Assembly: GCA_017848115.1 (NCBI GenBank) | Contig: JAGAKZ010000084.1 | Coordinates: forward strand, 1-52,651 | From: Oscillospiraceae bacterium | Lineage (GTDB): Bacteria > Bacillota > Clostridia > Oscillospirales > Ruminococcaceae | DNA length: 52,651 bases | Direction of reading: 5' to 3' | In this document: in pieces, positions 9,901-18,342 of the stretch | How the letters are laid out: each line of letters begins with the position of its first letter | Numbering within the stretch: position 1 is the first letter of the stretch | Position numbers and translations under genes: made by a program | The notes under the pieces: generated by a model | Seen by the model: only the letters and a program-made list of their open reading frames with translations | Databases searched by the model: none | What the model was told of the DNA's origin: nothing

Positions 9901-9992
9901 TTTATATCGACAGGCCTATGTTTGAACCGTTGCCGATAAACAGTATTTTATCAGAAGAAATAACTAATATTTATAAATCTGTTAATAAATAA
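6927..9992 (+). CDS. Membrane c-di-GMP signalling protein: sensor-HAMP-PAS-GGDEF-EAL
   Basis: 1021 residues. Membrane helix at about 20-43, a long extracellular sensor region about 45-378 (Cache-like by position and size), second helix about 380-404, HAMP-like segment, PAS-like region about 460-580, GGDEF domain about 588-755, EAL domain about 758-1010. The GGDEF site reads SGDEF (about 665), a variant found in active and inactive cyclases; DVTTGLFNRRAF and DLDNLKYVND are intact. I see no RxxD inhibitory site in the usual place. The EAL domain keeps GYEALMRPQ, FINSLLNCQ, the conserved Glu in VLEFLE, DDFGSG, VKID, AEGVET and QGF, so phosphodiesterase activity is likely. Net output (making or breaking c-di-GMP) cannot be read from sequence. 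It lies between an orphan solute receptor and glgX with short gaps, which suggests carbohydrate-responsive signalling. Confidence 0.9.
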   Translation: MSRKGVSDENNRKQRKSKPFSSILFIPMLILTLFQIIIFFLVLLFGDEFSSIKRYSYDILNEKTTNKKNLVENLLNEKKTRVHETGSEINKIVEDILEENNKNIEDIKNDKSLVSDILSKSAESMVYLLRTNQVNDAFIILDTAELYNTDNSSEVGGFYIRDADISADGVKNNDDLFLECGNSSIARKLDISLDFEWSAHVNVGENDNSDFGFYHNTLKIARENPQLSFRYFGNWSGFSNISPLALPSMKYTIPLISDDGVVYGVMGIGLLEKSILNEIQNGDPGYNKSCYMLAVNYGENDNSYSVLTHTGVFFDSLNEDVFSFNSASKLYSGVYRFKEKKDVMYSLQKMKLYSPTEMFSNQKWAVISAVSATEVMSVHDRLILMFFLSSVISMVICIIVALILNKRISMPVHKMTGTLGKYNADDETLAFESSNIKEFDELAESIVDLQVKVRNNSSRVSKIINMADVGIGVFMYDMSDQDVFVGESLTKIFRFKNEFDNDILIPMDLFMKYLNKYDADNKLLSSPVFDPDIKESVSDNVEIVFHDDHTKSTRWLKFSLTRDNNNVVGLVQDTTNLVVEKKKIEYERDYDVTTGLFNRRAFYDRIEELFSEPGKLGVAAFVMWDLDNLKYVNDTYGHDFGDDYIKTAANVFKMFRDYNGVTARLSGDEFIIFIYGFESKDEIREIISNVEKKLNASSCLLADGTKYRIRASGGISWYPDDSPLYEMLIKYADFAMYEIKHSTKGRVSEFDINTYSKDSILVTGVEEMNRIIDEKKIRYAFQSIISVSTGKVYGYEALMRPQSDMFRSPLEFIRIARTGAKLYDIERLTWILALKQFGELMEKEIITGKEKIFINSLLNCQIKDDDIEIIESENKGYLSNIVLEFLESERSNDEFTNGKQELIRKWHAMTAVDDFGSGYNSEYALITYNPDIVKIDRAIVCCCDSDVSRKNIISNLVMLAKDKNVLVLAEGVETYNEMKTVIECGVDLIQGFYIDRPMFEPLPINSILSEEITNIYKSVNK

Positions 9993-10017
9993 AAAATGAT
10001 ATAGAGGGGTTTAGTTT

Positions 10018-12144
10018 ATGAAAAATCTTATTGCAAAAATCAAAGAGCCATTAGTTCCTATTGATGAAATATCAGGGTTTAAGGTAAGACCCGGTTTTTA
10101 TCTTATAAATGGAGCAACAGCAATTAAGAACGGAGTAAATTTTACTATTCACTCCTACAATGCTACTTCGTGTGAGCTTGTGCTTTTTCACAGAAAGAAG
10201 CCTGAGCCGTTTGCAGTAATAAAATTTCCTGAATCATATCGAATAGGAAACACTTTTTCAATGATAGTTTTTGACCTTGATATAAGTGACATCGAGTATG
10301 CATATCGAATGGACGGACCGTATGATAAAAAGAGCGGACTTATTTTTAACAAAGACGCTTATCTTCTCGATCCGTATGCAAGAGCTGTTGCCGATCAGAG
10401 TAAATGGGGAAGCAAAGATGTTCAGAAGAAGAATATGTACAGGGCACGTGTTGTTGATGATACTTTTGTATGGGGAAAGTATCAGAGAAATAAAGTTCCT
10501 TTTCAGGATCTTATCATTTATGAACTTCACGTAAGAGGATTTACCAAAGATGAATCATCAATGGTAAAAAATAAGCGCAAAGGCACATTTGCAGGCGTAA
10601 TGGATATGATACCATATCTTAAAGAACTTGGTGTAAATGCAGTGGAACTGATGCCTATTTTTGAGTTTGATGAAATGGAAGATATACGTGTTGTTGACGG
10701 AACAACGCTTTATAATTACTGGGGTTACAATACAGTTTGTTTCTTTGCACCAAACACATCATATTCATCTATCCAGGAACACAACAATGAAGGTAATGAG
10801 CTTAAAACTCTTATAAAAACTCTTAACGAAAACGGTATAGAAGTAATTCTTGACGTTGTATTCAATCATACTGCCGAAGGTGATGAAAAAGGACCGTTTT
10901 TCTCGTTCAAGGGTATAGACAACAATATTTATTATCTTCTTACTCCAGATGGCAGATATTATAATTTCAGCGGATGTGGAAATTCACTTAACTGTAATCA
11001 CCCGATAGTTCATCAGTTTATACTCGACTGTCTCAGACACTGGGTAATAGATTATCGTGTAGGCGGATTCAGATTTGACCTTGCAACTATTATGGGAAGA
11101 AATGAAGACGGCTCACCTATGAGTAATCCTCCTATACTCGAAAGTCTTGCTTTTGACCCTATTTTAGGAAAAGTAAAACTCATAGCAGAAGCATGGGACG
11201 CAGGCGGTCTTTATCAGGTAGGAAGTTTTCCGTCATGGAGAAGATGGGCAGAGTGGAACGGAAAATATCGTGATGACCTTCGTTGTTTCCTTAAAGGAGA
11301 TGGCGGAATGGCACAAAGTGCGGTAAACCGAATCACAGGATCGCACGACCTCTACAATCCTGAAAAGAGAGGCGAAAATGCATCAGTAAACTTTATAAAC
11401 TGTCATGATGGATTTACTCTTTATGACCTTTATGCATACAACTACAAGCACAATGAAAAGAACGGCTGGAACAACACTGACGGTGACAATGGAAATAACA
11501 GTTGGAACTGCGGACATGAAGGTGAAACAGACGATCCGGAAGTATTAAAACTTAGAAATCGTCTGAGAAAAAATGCATTTGCAGTCCTTATGTGCAGCAG
11601 AGGCGCTGCAATGTTCCCGGCAGGTGATGAATTCTGCAATACTCAGTTCGGAAATAACAATGCATACTGTCAGGACAATATAACATCGTGGCTTGACTGG
11701 AACAGACTCAAAAAGTACAAAGAAATGTTTGAGTTCTGCAAGTTCATGATTGCATTCAGAAAAAAGCATGATGTTATAAGAAGAAAAACAGATATATGCA
11801 CCTGTGGCTTTCCGGATATAAGTATTCATAACGGAACACCTTGGAATACAGAGTTCAGATATGATACAAGACTTACAGGAGTAATGTTTGCAGGAAGAAC
11901 AGCCGATGATAAAAATGATGATATAGTTTTCATTGCAATAAATACATTCTGGGAAAATCAGAATATGCAACTTCCCGAATTACCTCATTATCTTATGTGG
12001 AACGTAGAAATGAACACTTACGAATCCCATAGTAAAGGTACGGATTACAATAAATTAACAGAAAGATACGGAAATACTATTGTTATGAAACCACGAAGTG
12101 TTGTTGTTCTTTCTGCGGTAAAAAGCGATACTGCAGGTAAGTAG
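10018..12144 (+). CDS. glgX: Glycogen debranching enzyme (GlgX / isoamylase type, GH13)
   Basis: 708 residues. An N-terminal CBM48-like beta domain (about 20-150) precedes a GH13 catalytic barrel. Motifs in order: IIYELHVRGFTKDESS, VILDVVFNHTAEGD (region I), GFRFDLATI (region II, nucleophile Asp near 353), IAEAWDAGG (region III, acid/base Glu near 391), NCHDGFTLYDLYAYN (region IV), then the debranching-type KHNEKNGWNNTDG-N-SWNCG-EG stretch. The enzyme cleaves alpha-1,6 branch points of glycogen or starch-derived dextrins. There is no signal peptide, so it is cytoplasmic. It is last in the operon with the binding protein and the GGDEF-EAL protein; the start follows GAGGGG. Confidence 0.93.
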   Translation: MKNLIAKIKEPLVPIDEISGFKVRPGFYLINGATAIKNGVNFTIHSYNATSCELVLFHRKKPEPFAVIKFPESYRIGNTFSMIVFDLDISDIEYAYRMDGPYDKKSGLIFNKDAYLLDPYARAVADQSKWGSKDVQKKNMYRARVVDDTFVWGKYQRNKVPFQDLIIYELHVRGFTKDESSMVKNKRKGTFAGVMDMIPYLKELGVNAVELMPIFEFDEMEDIRVVDGTTLYNYWGYNTVCFFAPNTSYSSIQEHNNEGNELKTLIKTLNENGIEVILDVVFNHTAEGDEKGPFFSFKGIDNNIYYLLTPDGRYYNFSGCGNSLNCNHPIVHQFILDCLRHWVIDYRVGGFRFDLATIMGRNEDGSPMSNPPILESLAFDPILGKVKLIAEAWDAGGLYQVGSFPSWRRWAEWNGKYRDDLRCFLKGDGGMAQSAVNRITGSHDLYNPEKRGENASVNFINCHDGFTLYDLYAYNYKHNEKNGWNNTDGDNGNNSWNCGHEGETDDPEVLKLRNRLRKNAFAVLMCSRGAAMFPAGDEFCNTQFGNNNAYCQDNITSWLDWNRLKKYKEMFEFCKFMIAFRKKHDVIRRKTDICTCGFPDISIHNGTPWNTEFRYDTRLTGVMFAGRTADDKNDDIVFIAINTFWENQNMQLPELPHYLMWNVEMNTYESHSKGTDYNKLTERYGNTIVMKPRSVVVLSAVKSDTAGK

Positions 12145-12157
12145 TATTTGCATAAAA

Positions 12158-12201
12158 ACAAACGGTTCACATGAAACGAAAGGTGAACCGTTTGTTTTTT
12201 T
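12158..12201 (+). terminator. Terminator after glgX
   Basis: Perfect 11-bp stem AAACGGTTCAC (12160-12170) and GTGAACCGTTT (12183-12193), then GTTTTTTT. Confidence 0.9.
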
Positions 12202-12318
12202 ATATTAAATTAAGAAAATATTTGATTTTGTTAAACTAAAATACAGCTGCTGAAAAAAATTTTTGGTTAAATCATTTCGTTACCAAAAAATAATATTTTA
12301 TTTTTATAATTTTTTCCC

Positions 12319-12348
12319 TTGACAAAACATAACTCTCTTTGATATACT
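12319..12348 (+). promoter_or_regulatory. Promoter of the symporter gene, with an inverted repeat at its start site
   Basis: TTGACA 12319-12324, 18-bp spacer, TATACT 12343-12348. Just downstream, GTCG-CTG-CTTTAA (12356-12368) faces TTAAAGCGAC (12373-12382), an imperfect palindrome at the expected transcription start. It could be an operator or a 5' stem. Confidence 0.6.
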
Positions 12349-12414
12349 TATATAGGTCGCTGCTTTAATAGTTTAAAGCGACAACAATTTAAATTAATAC
12401 AATGGAGGCCGGTT

Positions 12415-13974
12415 ATGGTTATAAAGCTAATACTTGTGTTGTATATTCTTATGATGCTGGGCATAGGCGTATCAACATACAAAAATGGCTCATCGGTTGA
12501 TGGCTTTGTTCTTGGCGGAAGAAATGTAGGTTCATGGCTTACAGCATTTGCATTTGGCACATCTTATTTTTCTGCGGTTGTATTTGTAGGCTATGCAGGA
12601 CAGTTTGGTTGGAATTATGGTTTTTCTGCCACATGGATAGGTATAGGAAATGCGGTTTTAGGTAGTGCATTGGCGTGGATGGTTCTTGGTAAAAGGACAA
12701 GAACTATGACAACACATCTAAATGCTTCGACCATGCCGGAGTTTTTTGAAAAACGTTACAATTCAAAGAAACTAAAAACAATATCAGCAGTAATTATTTT
12801 TATATTCCTTATTCCGTATACAGCATCTGTATACAACGGTTTATCAAGACTTTTTGCTATGGCATTTGATATAGACTATGCAGTCTGTATTATAGCTATG
12901 GCAGTTCTTACAGCTGTATATGTAATTATCGGCGGTTATGCAGCAACTGCAATAAATGACTTTGTACAAGGTATAATAATGCTTGGCGGTATAGCAGCTG
13001 TAGTTATTTTTGCACTTAATGAAAAAGGTGGTTTTTCTTCAGCTCTCAAACAGCTTGGAGAAATAGAAGCAACAGGCGTTCCTGCAAATTCATTAAACAG
13101 CATTTTCGGACCTGACCCGATAAATCTTGCAGGTGTTGTTATTCTTACATCTCTTGGTACATGGGGACTTCCTCAGATGGTACATAAATTTTATGCGATA
13201 AAGAGTGAAGACGCAATCAAAAAAGGTACAATTATTTCAACACTCTTTGCTGTAGTTGTTGCAGGTGGTTCATATTTCCTTGGCGGTCTCGGAAGAATAT
13301 ATTGTACAGCAGACAGCAGTGACGGTTCAGGCAGAGTATTTATAGAAAAGCTTGCAAACGGAAAACTTGATTTTGATGCTATTATGCCAAATCTTCTTGA
13401 TACATGTTTGCCTGATATTATGATCGGTCTTGTTGTTGTTCTGGTTCTTTCAGCATCAATGTCAACACTTTCATCACTTGTACTTACATCAAGTTCAACA
13501 GTAACAATAGATATCGTAAGACCTCTTACAAAAGGAAAGATGAGCGAAAAGAAAGAAGTACTTGTTATGAGAATTTTTATAGCTGTATTCCTTATCATTT
13601 CAGTTGTATTGGCACTTAATAAAAACGCATACATTTCAACACTCATGTCTATTTCATGGGGCGCTCTTGCGGGTTCATTCCTTGCTCCTTTTATGTATGG
13701 TCTTTTCAGCAAGAAAGTTACAAAACAGGCTGTTATGGCAAGCTTTATTTCAGGTGTCGGAATAACAGTTGTACATATGATTATTTTCAGTCTCGGATTT
13801 TTCCCTGAAGCAACAAAGGCTGCCGCTTCACTTAAACTTAATATGGCTTCTCCTATAAATGCAGGTGCGATTACTATGTTGTTTGACCTTATAATCGTTC
13901 CGGTTGTAAGTGCAGTTACAAAGAATAAAGATCAGGCAGAGCTTGAAAAAGCATTTGACTGTTATAAAAAATAA
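12415..13974 (+). CDS. Sodium:solute symporter (SSS family)
   Basis: 519 residues of alternating hydrophobic helices (about 13). It has the SSS pattern: a first helix ILMMLGIGVST, then SVDGFVLGGRNVGSWLTAFAFGTSYFSAVVFVG, the conserved GGR and Ala/Ser-rich second helix of PutP/vSGLT-like carriers, and SASMSTLSSLVLTSSSTVTIDI in helix 8 with the sodium-site serines. The substrate is not predictable; sugars, proline, pantothenate and sialic acid are all carried by this family. It is transcribed alone after GGAGG. Confidence 0.88.
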   Translation: MVIKLILVLYILMMLGIGVSTYKNGSSVDGFVLGGRNVGSWLTAFAFGTSYFSAVVFVGYAGQFGWNYGFSATWIGIGNAVLGSALAWMVLGKRTRTMTTHLNASTMPEFFEKRYNSKKLKTISAVIIFIFLIPYTASVYNGLSRLFAMAFDIDYAVCIIAMAVLTAVYVIIGGYAATAINDFVQGIIMLGGIAAVVIFALNEKGGFSSALKQLGEIEATGVPANSLNSIFGPDPINLAGVVILTSLGTWGLPQMVHKFYAIKSEDAIKKGTIISTLFAVVVAGGSYFLGGLGRIYCTADSSDGSGRVFIEKLANGKLDFDAIMPNLLDTCLPDIMIGLVVVLVLSASMSTLSSLVLTSSSTVTIDIVRPLTKGKMSEKKEVLVMRIFIAVFLIISVVLALNKNAYISTLMSISWGALAGSFLAPFMYGLFSKKVTKQAVMASFISGVGITVVHMIIFSLGFFPEATKAAASLKLNMASPINAGAITMLFDLIIVPVVSAVTKNKDQAELEKAFDCYKK

Positions 13975-14086
13975 ATTAAAAAATTTTTGTAACGAGTGGC
14001 GTTGTTGAAAAAATAAATACCTGATAAAATTAGTGACATAAAAGAGATTAAATAAATTTATGGCTATTATCAGGAGGATATTTATT

Positions 14087-14332
14087 ATGAAAACATTAAT
14101 GCATGAAAAAATGGGAGATGTATCGTATAGTCTTTTTTCCGAAGAAAATAAATATGGAGACAGGACAATAACTACATATGGTATATCTGTCAAATCGTCG
14201 GAGTATTCCGAAGAGGTAAGGGACATAACAACAGTAGGTGAAAAAGCTGAAGAAATTTATGAAACACTTATCAGAAATGCAGTAATGCCGGTACATACCA
14301 CTTGTGTGATAACAGATCTTATATTATGTTGA
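14087..14332 (+). CDS. Small conserved protein, possibly DUF6514
   Basis: 81 residues, soluble and acidic. It contains YGISVKSSEYSEEVRDITTVGEKAEEIYETLI and an ending VMPVHTTCVITDLIL. The layout (variable beta hairpin, a D-I-T/S turn, a helix, then P-V/I-H...V-I-x-D) resembles small clostridial proteins grouped as DUF6514; their function is unknown. The start is placed at ATG 14087, nine bases after AGGAGG; the in-frame ATG at 14060 has no ribosome site. It is convergent with the HD gene and shares its terminator. Confidence 0.7.
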   Translation: MKTLMHEKMGDVSYSLFSEENKYGDRTITTYGISVKSSEYSEEVRDITTVGEKAEEIYETLIRNAVMPVHTTCVITDLILC

Positions 14333-14344
14333 TAAAAATATTGA

Positions 14345-14383
14345 AAAAATTCACGTTTGTTTTTACAAGCGTGAATTTTTTTT
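14345..14383. terminator. Bidirectional terminator between the small gene and the HD gene
   Basis: AAAAATTCACGTTTGT (14345-14360) and ACAAGCGTGAATTTTT (14365-14380) form a 16-bp stem with one G-U. T runs lie on both strands. The loop contains the stop codon of the minus-strand HD gene. Confidence 0.85.
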
Positions 14384-14848
14384 GAACATATCAAAGATGT
14401 CGGTCAGTGTGCAGTATTTATCAACCAGCATAGTTACAATTCCTTCAGGTGATTGTGGAAGGCTTATCGTTGCAGGCCACATATGATGCAGTATTATATC
14501 TTGTTCAGTCTGATTTATTTCAAACATTGATACAGCGTTTTGCAGTGCTGTTTTCGGATGTTGTCTGAAATGATTTTTTCCGTATAGTTTTTTGTTGTAT
14601 GTTTTGGTTTCATAAAAAAATAAATCATGAAGAAGTCCTGCTCTTGCAGCTGAACGAGCGTCTAGTTTAAGAAATGTGCATATGCGGTAGTTGAGGTATG
14701 AAACTTTAAGAGAGTGTCTTAGTCGTGTTGTTTTTTTATGATGTGAAAAATTTTCAAGACTGAGTATTTTGTCGTTTATGAGTTCATATATACATTCAAT
14801 GTATTTTCTGTCATTAAGTATTTTATCTATTTTCAAATTATTCACCAC
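14363..14848 (-). CDS. HD-domain phosphohydrolase
   Basis: 161 residues. The HD metal site is complete and in order: RHSLKVSYL (first His), AGLLHDLFFYE (His-Asp pair), KNHFRQHPKTAL, ILHHMWP, and VDKYCTLTD with the last Asp. HD proteins of this size hydrolyse phosphate esters of nucleotides or metabolites; the substrate is unknown. It begins at GTG with a weak ribosome site and diverges from the amino-acid transporter gene. Confidence 0.82.
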   Translation of the reverse strand: MVNNLKIDKILNDRKYIECIYELINDKILSLENFSHHKKTTRLRHSLKVSYLNYRICTFLKLDARSAARAGLLHDLFFYETKTYNKKLYGKNHFRQHPKTALQNAVSMFEINQTEQDIILHHMWPATISLPQSPEGIVTMLVDKYCTLTDIFDMFKKNSRL

Positions 14849-14939
14849 TTTCTAAGATAATATTTATTATACAATATTTTTGTGTTTTACGTCAAAAGTA
14901 AATGTTTTTAATTTTATTTACATTATAAGGAATATCAGG

Positions 14940-14968
14940 TTGATTTAAATTTGTCTGTATGTTATAAT
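14940..14968 (+). promoter_or_regulatory. Promoter of the amino-acid transporter operon
   Basis: TTGATT 14940-14945, 17-bp spacer, TATAAT 14963-14968, 41 bases before the ATG. Confidence 0.7.
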
Positions 14969-15009
14969 CAAAAAAGTGCAAAAAAATAAACATCGAAAGG
15001 AATTTTCAG

Positions 15010-16539
15010 ATGAGGAGTTTTAACTTTAAAATTAAAAAATTCAGATTCGCACTGGTACTACTTATGATGTCAATCGTTGCTGTTGCATCTGTATCATGCG
15101 ATATGAAAAAATCGGAAACAGGATTGTCTAAGATCCATACTATTGATGATCTTGAAGGTGCAACGATTGGTGTGCAGTTGGGAACGACCGGAGATATTTT
15201 CGTTTCGGATTATGAAGAAAAAGGTTCGGTTGTTGAACGTTTTACAAAGGCGGCCGATGCGGTACAAGCTCTTAAGCTTGGCAAAATAGACTGTATAGTT
15301 ATTGACCGGGCCCCTGCAAATGCTTTTGTCGGAAACAATCCGGAACTTTCAATACTTGAAGAAGATTTTGCGGTTGAGGAATATGCAATATGTATTTCCA
15401 AAGAAAAAACAGAACTCAAAAATCAAATCAATGAAAGTATATCTGTTTTAAAAGAAAATGGTACACTTGAAAGTATAATCAGCAACTATATCGGTGATGA
15501 TACCAAAGGTAAATTTCCATATGTTTCGCCCGAAAATGTTGACAGAAGCAATGGTACTCTCAGAGTAGCCACAAACGCTACTTTTGAACCATATGAATAT
15601 ATGGAAGGCGGAGAAATAGTAGGTATAGATATTGATATAGCACGTGCAATATGTGATATACTTGGTATGAATCTGAAAATCGAAGATATCGAATTTGACA
15701 GTATAATAAGTGCGGTTCAGTCCGGAAAATCGGATATAGGTTTGTCAGGAATGACAGTTACCCAAGATAGACTTAAAAGTATTGATTTTACACAGTCATA
15801 TACGACTGCTACTCAGGTAGTTATTGTGAACACCGGAAGCAGCAATGAAAAACTCAGTTTTAAAGATAAGTTCCATAATAATTTTATTGTTGACAGCAGA
15901 TGGAAAAATATAACCAATGGTTTGCTTGTAACGTTACAGATAAGTTTTTTTGCTGTGCTTATCGGAGTTGTGCTTGGATTTGTAATAGCAATAATGAGAA
16001 GTACCTGCGATAAAACAGGAAAATATAAAATTTTAAATCTCATATTAAAAGCATACCTTACTATAATTCGTGGTACGCCTACGATGGTCCAGTTGCTTAT
16101 TATTTATTATGTAATATTTGCATCTACTGATATAAATAAAGTTCTTGTTGCAGTTATTGCATTTGGACTTAATTCATCTGCTTATATTGCAGAAATAGTC
16201 AGAGGCGGTATAATGGCTGTTGATGAAGGTCAGTTTGAGGCAGGAAGAAGTCTTGGTTTTAATTACAATCAGACTATGTGGTATTTTATTTTGCCACAGG
16301 CATTCAGGACGGTTCTTCCTTCACTTTGTAACGAATTTATAGTTCTTATAAAAGAAACATCAATATCCGGATATATCGGAATAATGGATCTTACAAGAGG
16401 CGGCGACTATATACGCAGTCGTACATATGAAGCGTTTATGCCACTCGTTGCAGTTGCGCTTGTGTATCTTATACTTGTTGTTGTTCTGACATGGCTTGTA
16501 TCAAAACTTGAAAAGAGGCTGAAAAATGATGGAAAATAA
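15010..16539 (+). CDS. Amino-acid ABC transporter: permuted substrate-binding domain fused to the permease
   Basis: 509 residues. A signal with a lipobox-like SVSC lies near residue 30. Residues about 40-165 read as the second lobe and C-terminus of a family 3 binding protein ([48 protein letters not shown]). Residues about 182-275 read as the first lobe ([59 protein letters not shown]). The usual order is the reverse, so the domain appears circularly permuted. From about 295 is a HisM/GlnP-type permease with the EAA loop ([24 protein letters not shown]) and a [12 protein letters not shown] segment. The predicted role is uptake of a polar amino acid with the ATPase encoded next, which overlaps by 14 bases. 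Confidence 0.9.
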   Translation: MRSFNFKIKKFRFALVLLMMSIVAVASVSCDMKKSETGLSKIHTIDDLEGATIGVQLGTTGDIFVSDYEEKGSVVERFTKAADAVQALKLGKIDCIVIDRAPANAFVGNNPELSILEEDFAVEEYAICISKEKTELKNQINESISVLKENGTLESIISNYIGDDTKGKFPYVSPENVDRSNGTLRVATNATFEPYEYMEGGEIVGIDIDIARAICDILGMNLKIEDIEFDSIISAVQSGKSDIGLSGMTVTQDRLKSIDFTQSYTTATQVVIVNTGSSNEKLSFKDKFHNNFIVDSRWKNITNGLLVTLQISFFAVLIGVVLGFVIAIMRSTCDKTGKYKILNLILKAYLTIIRGTPTMVQLLIIYYVIFASTDINKVLVAVIAFGLNSSAYIAEIVRGGIMAVDEGQFEAGRSLGFNYNQTMWYFILPQAFRTVLPSLCNEFIVLIKETSISGYIGIMDLTRGGDYIRSRTYEAFMPLVAVALVYLILVVVLTWLVSKLEKRLKNDGK

Positions 16540-17269
16540 AGACGTTATAATTCAGGTAAAAGGGCTAAAGAAAACATTTGGAGATCTGGAAGTATTAAAA
16601 AATATTACCACAGATATAAAACGTGGTGAAGTTGTAGTAATCCTGGGACCTTCGGGATGCGGAAAGTCTACTTTTTTACGTTGTCTTAATCTCCTTGAAA
16701 CTCCGACAGAAGGTAGTATAGTTTTTGATGACGTTGACCTGACCGATCCGACAACCAATATAAATGAACAAAGAGAGAAAATGATGATGGTATTTCAGCA
16801 TTTCAATCTCTTTCCTCATCTTACTATTCTTGAAAATCTTACTATTGCACCAAGAAAATTAAAAAAAGTTTCAAATGAACAGGCGGATAAAAAAGCTCTT
16901 GAACTTCTTTCAAGAGTCGGACTTCAGGATAAAGCTAAATGTTATCCAAATCAACTTTCCGGTGGTCAGAAACAGCGTGTTGCAATATGCAGAGCTTTGG
17001 CAATGGAACCGGAAGTAATTCTTTTTGATGAACCAACATCGGCACTTGATCCGGAAATGGTAGGAGAGGTACTGGAAGTTATGAAACAGCTTGCAGGAAG
17101 CGGAATAACTATGATATGTGTTACTCATGAAATGGGATTTGCAAGAGAAGTTGCGTCCAGAGTAATGTTTTTTGATAACGGAGTGATTGCTGAAGACGAT
17201 ACACCTGAAGAGGTATTTTCAAATCCTAAACATCAAAGATTAAAAGAATTTTTGTCCAAAATAGTGTAG
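16526..17269 (+). CDS. glnQ: Polar amino-acid ABC transporter ATP-binding protein
   Basis: 247 residues, the normal length for GlnQ/HisP. Walker A GPSGCGKS (about 39-46), Q-loop [13 protein letters not shown], signature LSGGQKQRV, Walker [14 protein letters not shown]-switch VTHEM. It powers the permease encoded immediately upstream. Either ATG 16526 or 16529 may be used; AGAGG lies just before both. GlnQ is used as a family label; the amino acid carried is not known. Confidence 0.95.
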   Translation: MMENKDVIIQVKGLKKTFGDLEVLKNITTDIKRGEVVVILGPSGCGKSTFLRCLNLLETPTEGSIVFDDVDLTDPTTNINEQREKMMMVFQHFNLFPHLTILENLTIAPRKLKKVSNEQADKKALELLSRVGLQDKAKCYPNQLSGGQKQRVAICRALAMEPEVILFDEPTSALDPEMVGEVLEVMKQLAGSGITMICVTHEMGFAREVASRVMFFDNGVIAEDDTPEEVFSNPKHQRLKEFLSKIV

Positions 17270-17288
17270 TGTTGAAAATATAAAAATA

Positions 17289-17317
17289 TTGACATAAAAT
17301 AAATTTTATAGTAGAAT
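17289..17317 (+). promoter_or_regulatory. Promoter in front of the truncated cohesin-like gene
   Basis: TTGACA 17289-17294, 17-bp spacer, TAGAAT 17312-17317. A short frame starts at ATG 17335 (MMSVDILENKKRKL) but runs out of frame with the coding region that follows and stops after 29 codons. Confidence 0.65.
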
Positions 17318-17341
17318 GTAATTATAATTTTTTTATGATGA

Positions 17342-18145
17342 GTGTTGATATTTTGGAAAACAAGAAAAGAAAACTCAGTCGACAATACCGGAATATCAGC
17401 AGGCGGCGATATGATAAAACTTGATTTTTCTGTTGTGAATGATGGTACATCCGCACTTGAAGTTGACGTAAATGAATTTTCAAATGTTTTGATGTCAGGT
17501 GAAGTTGAAAAGATTTCCACCAAAACTGTTGGTGGTTCAGTAACGGTAAGTCGATCTCAAAAGGCAGAAATATCTATAACAGATGCCATTACAAATGTTT
17601 CTCAGAAGACAGATGTATTTATAAGTATACCGGTAGGAACAGGCGTAACCAATGGTGTGATGACTGTCGAATATGATACAAAACTTGCAAAATTTGATTC
17701 ATCTGAAGCTTGTGATGCTTTTGAAAACACATTAGTACAGGTATATGAGGCTGAGCCGGGAAAAATAAAGATCGCATTTATAAATTCACAAGGTATTATG
17801 GCAGGCGGAAACGCCCTGAAACTTAGCTTTACAGGCGTTGCTTCAGGAGAAACAACACTTACGCTTTCTGTAAGCGAATTTTCAAATATTTCTTTATCAG
17901 GTGATGTTACAAAGATTCCTGTAAAAATAACAAACGGAAAATTTGTTGTAAAAGCTGAAGAAGTCGATTATGACGTTGACGGAAACGGCGTTGTAAACGC
18001 ACTTGATCTTGTGTATGCAAAGAGAAGTATTTTACACAGTGAATCTGTAACACAGGATGTTTACAGACGTACTGATATAAATAAAGACGGAAAAGTAAAT
18101 GTCTTTGATCTCATAAGATTAAAGCAGATTATGATTGAAGAATGA
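17342..18145 (+). pseudogene. N-terminally truncated cohesin-like / dockerin protein
   Basis: The open frame encodes about 267 residues without a signal peptide. Residues about 15-70 match only the second half of the domain that follows (compare ISAGGDMIKLDFSVV with IMAGGNALKLSFTGV). Residues about 75-205 form one complete beta-sandwich domain resembling cohesin or cohesin-like modules (ISIPVGTGVTNGVMTVEYDT, IKIAFINSQG, LKLSFTG). The C-terminus (about 212-267) is a dockerin with two calcium loops (DVDGNGVVNALDLVYAKR, DINKDGKVNVFDLIRLKQ). Two such modules plus a dockerin would be an adaptor that bridges scaffold components, normally secreted. Here only GTG 17342 can start the frame and no ribosome site precedes it. 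I infer a deletion that removed the head of the gene and fused the promoter-proximal remnant out of frame. A functional cytoplasmic product cannot be excluded. Confidence 0.65.
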
Positions 18146-18164
18146 TAAAAGTAATATCGTAAAT

Positions 18165-18203
18165 AAAAAATCCACGGGTTTTCGGACTTTGTGGATTTTT
18201 TTT
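18165..18203 (+). terminator. Terminator after the cohesin-like gene
   Basis: AAATCCAC (18168-18175) pairs with GTGGATTT (18191-18198), followed by TTTTT. Confidence 0.8.
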
Positions 18204-18266
18204 ATGCATAAAAATATTTAATTATCAAGTAAAAATAAATTTTTATTGTTTTTCGATAAAAAAGTA

Positions 18267-18295
18267 TTGACTTTTAATAATTGATTTGCTATAAT
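18267..18295 (+). promoter_or_regulatory. Promoter of the DUF2975/Xre cluster
   Basis: TTGACT 18267-18272, 17-bp spacer, TATAAT 18290-18295. Confidence 0.75.
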
Positions 18296-18342
18296 AAAAT
18301 CACAGGATAAATAATTTTTTTAACAGAAAGGACGTAATATTT

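Noticed and set aside
13191-13712. 173-residue minus-strand open frame inside the symporter gene
   Set aside because: The plus strand is a well-conserved SSS carrier. The antisense frame has no start signal and no recognisable domain.
16526-17269. The solute-binding lipoprotein at 5.4 kb sharing this ATPase
   Set aside because: The ATPase overlaps its own amino-acid permease and is of the GlnQ class, while the lipoprotein is of the sugar type and 10 kb away.
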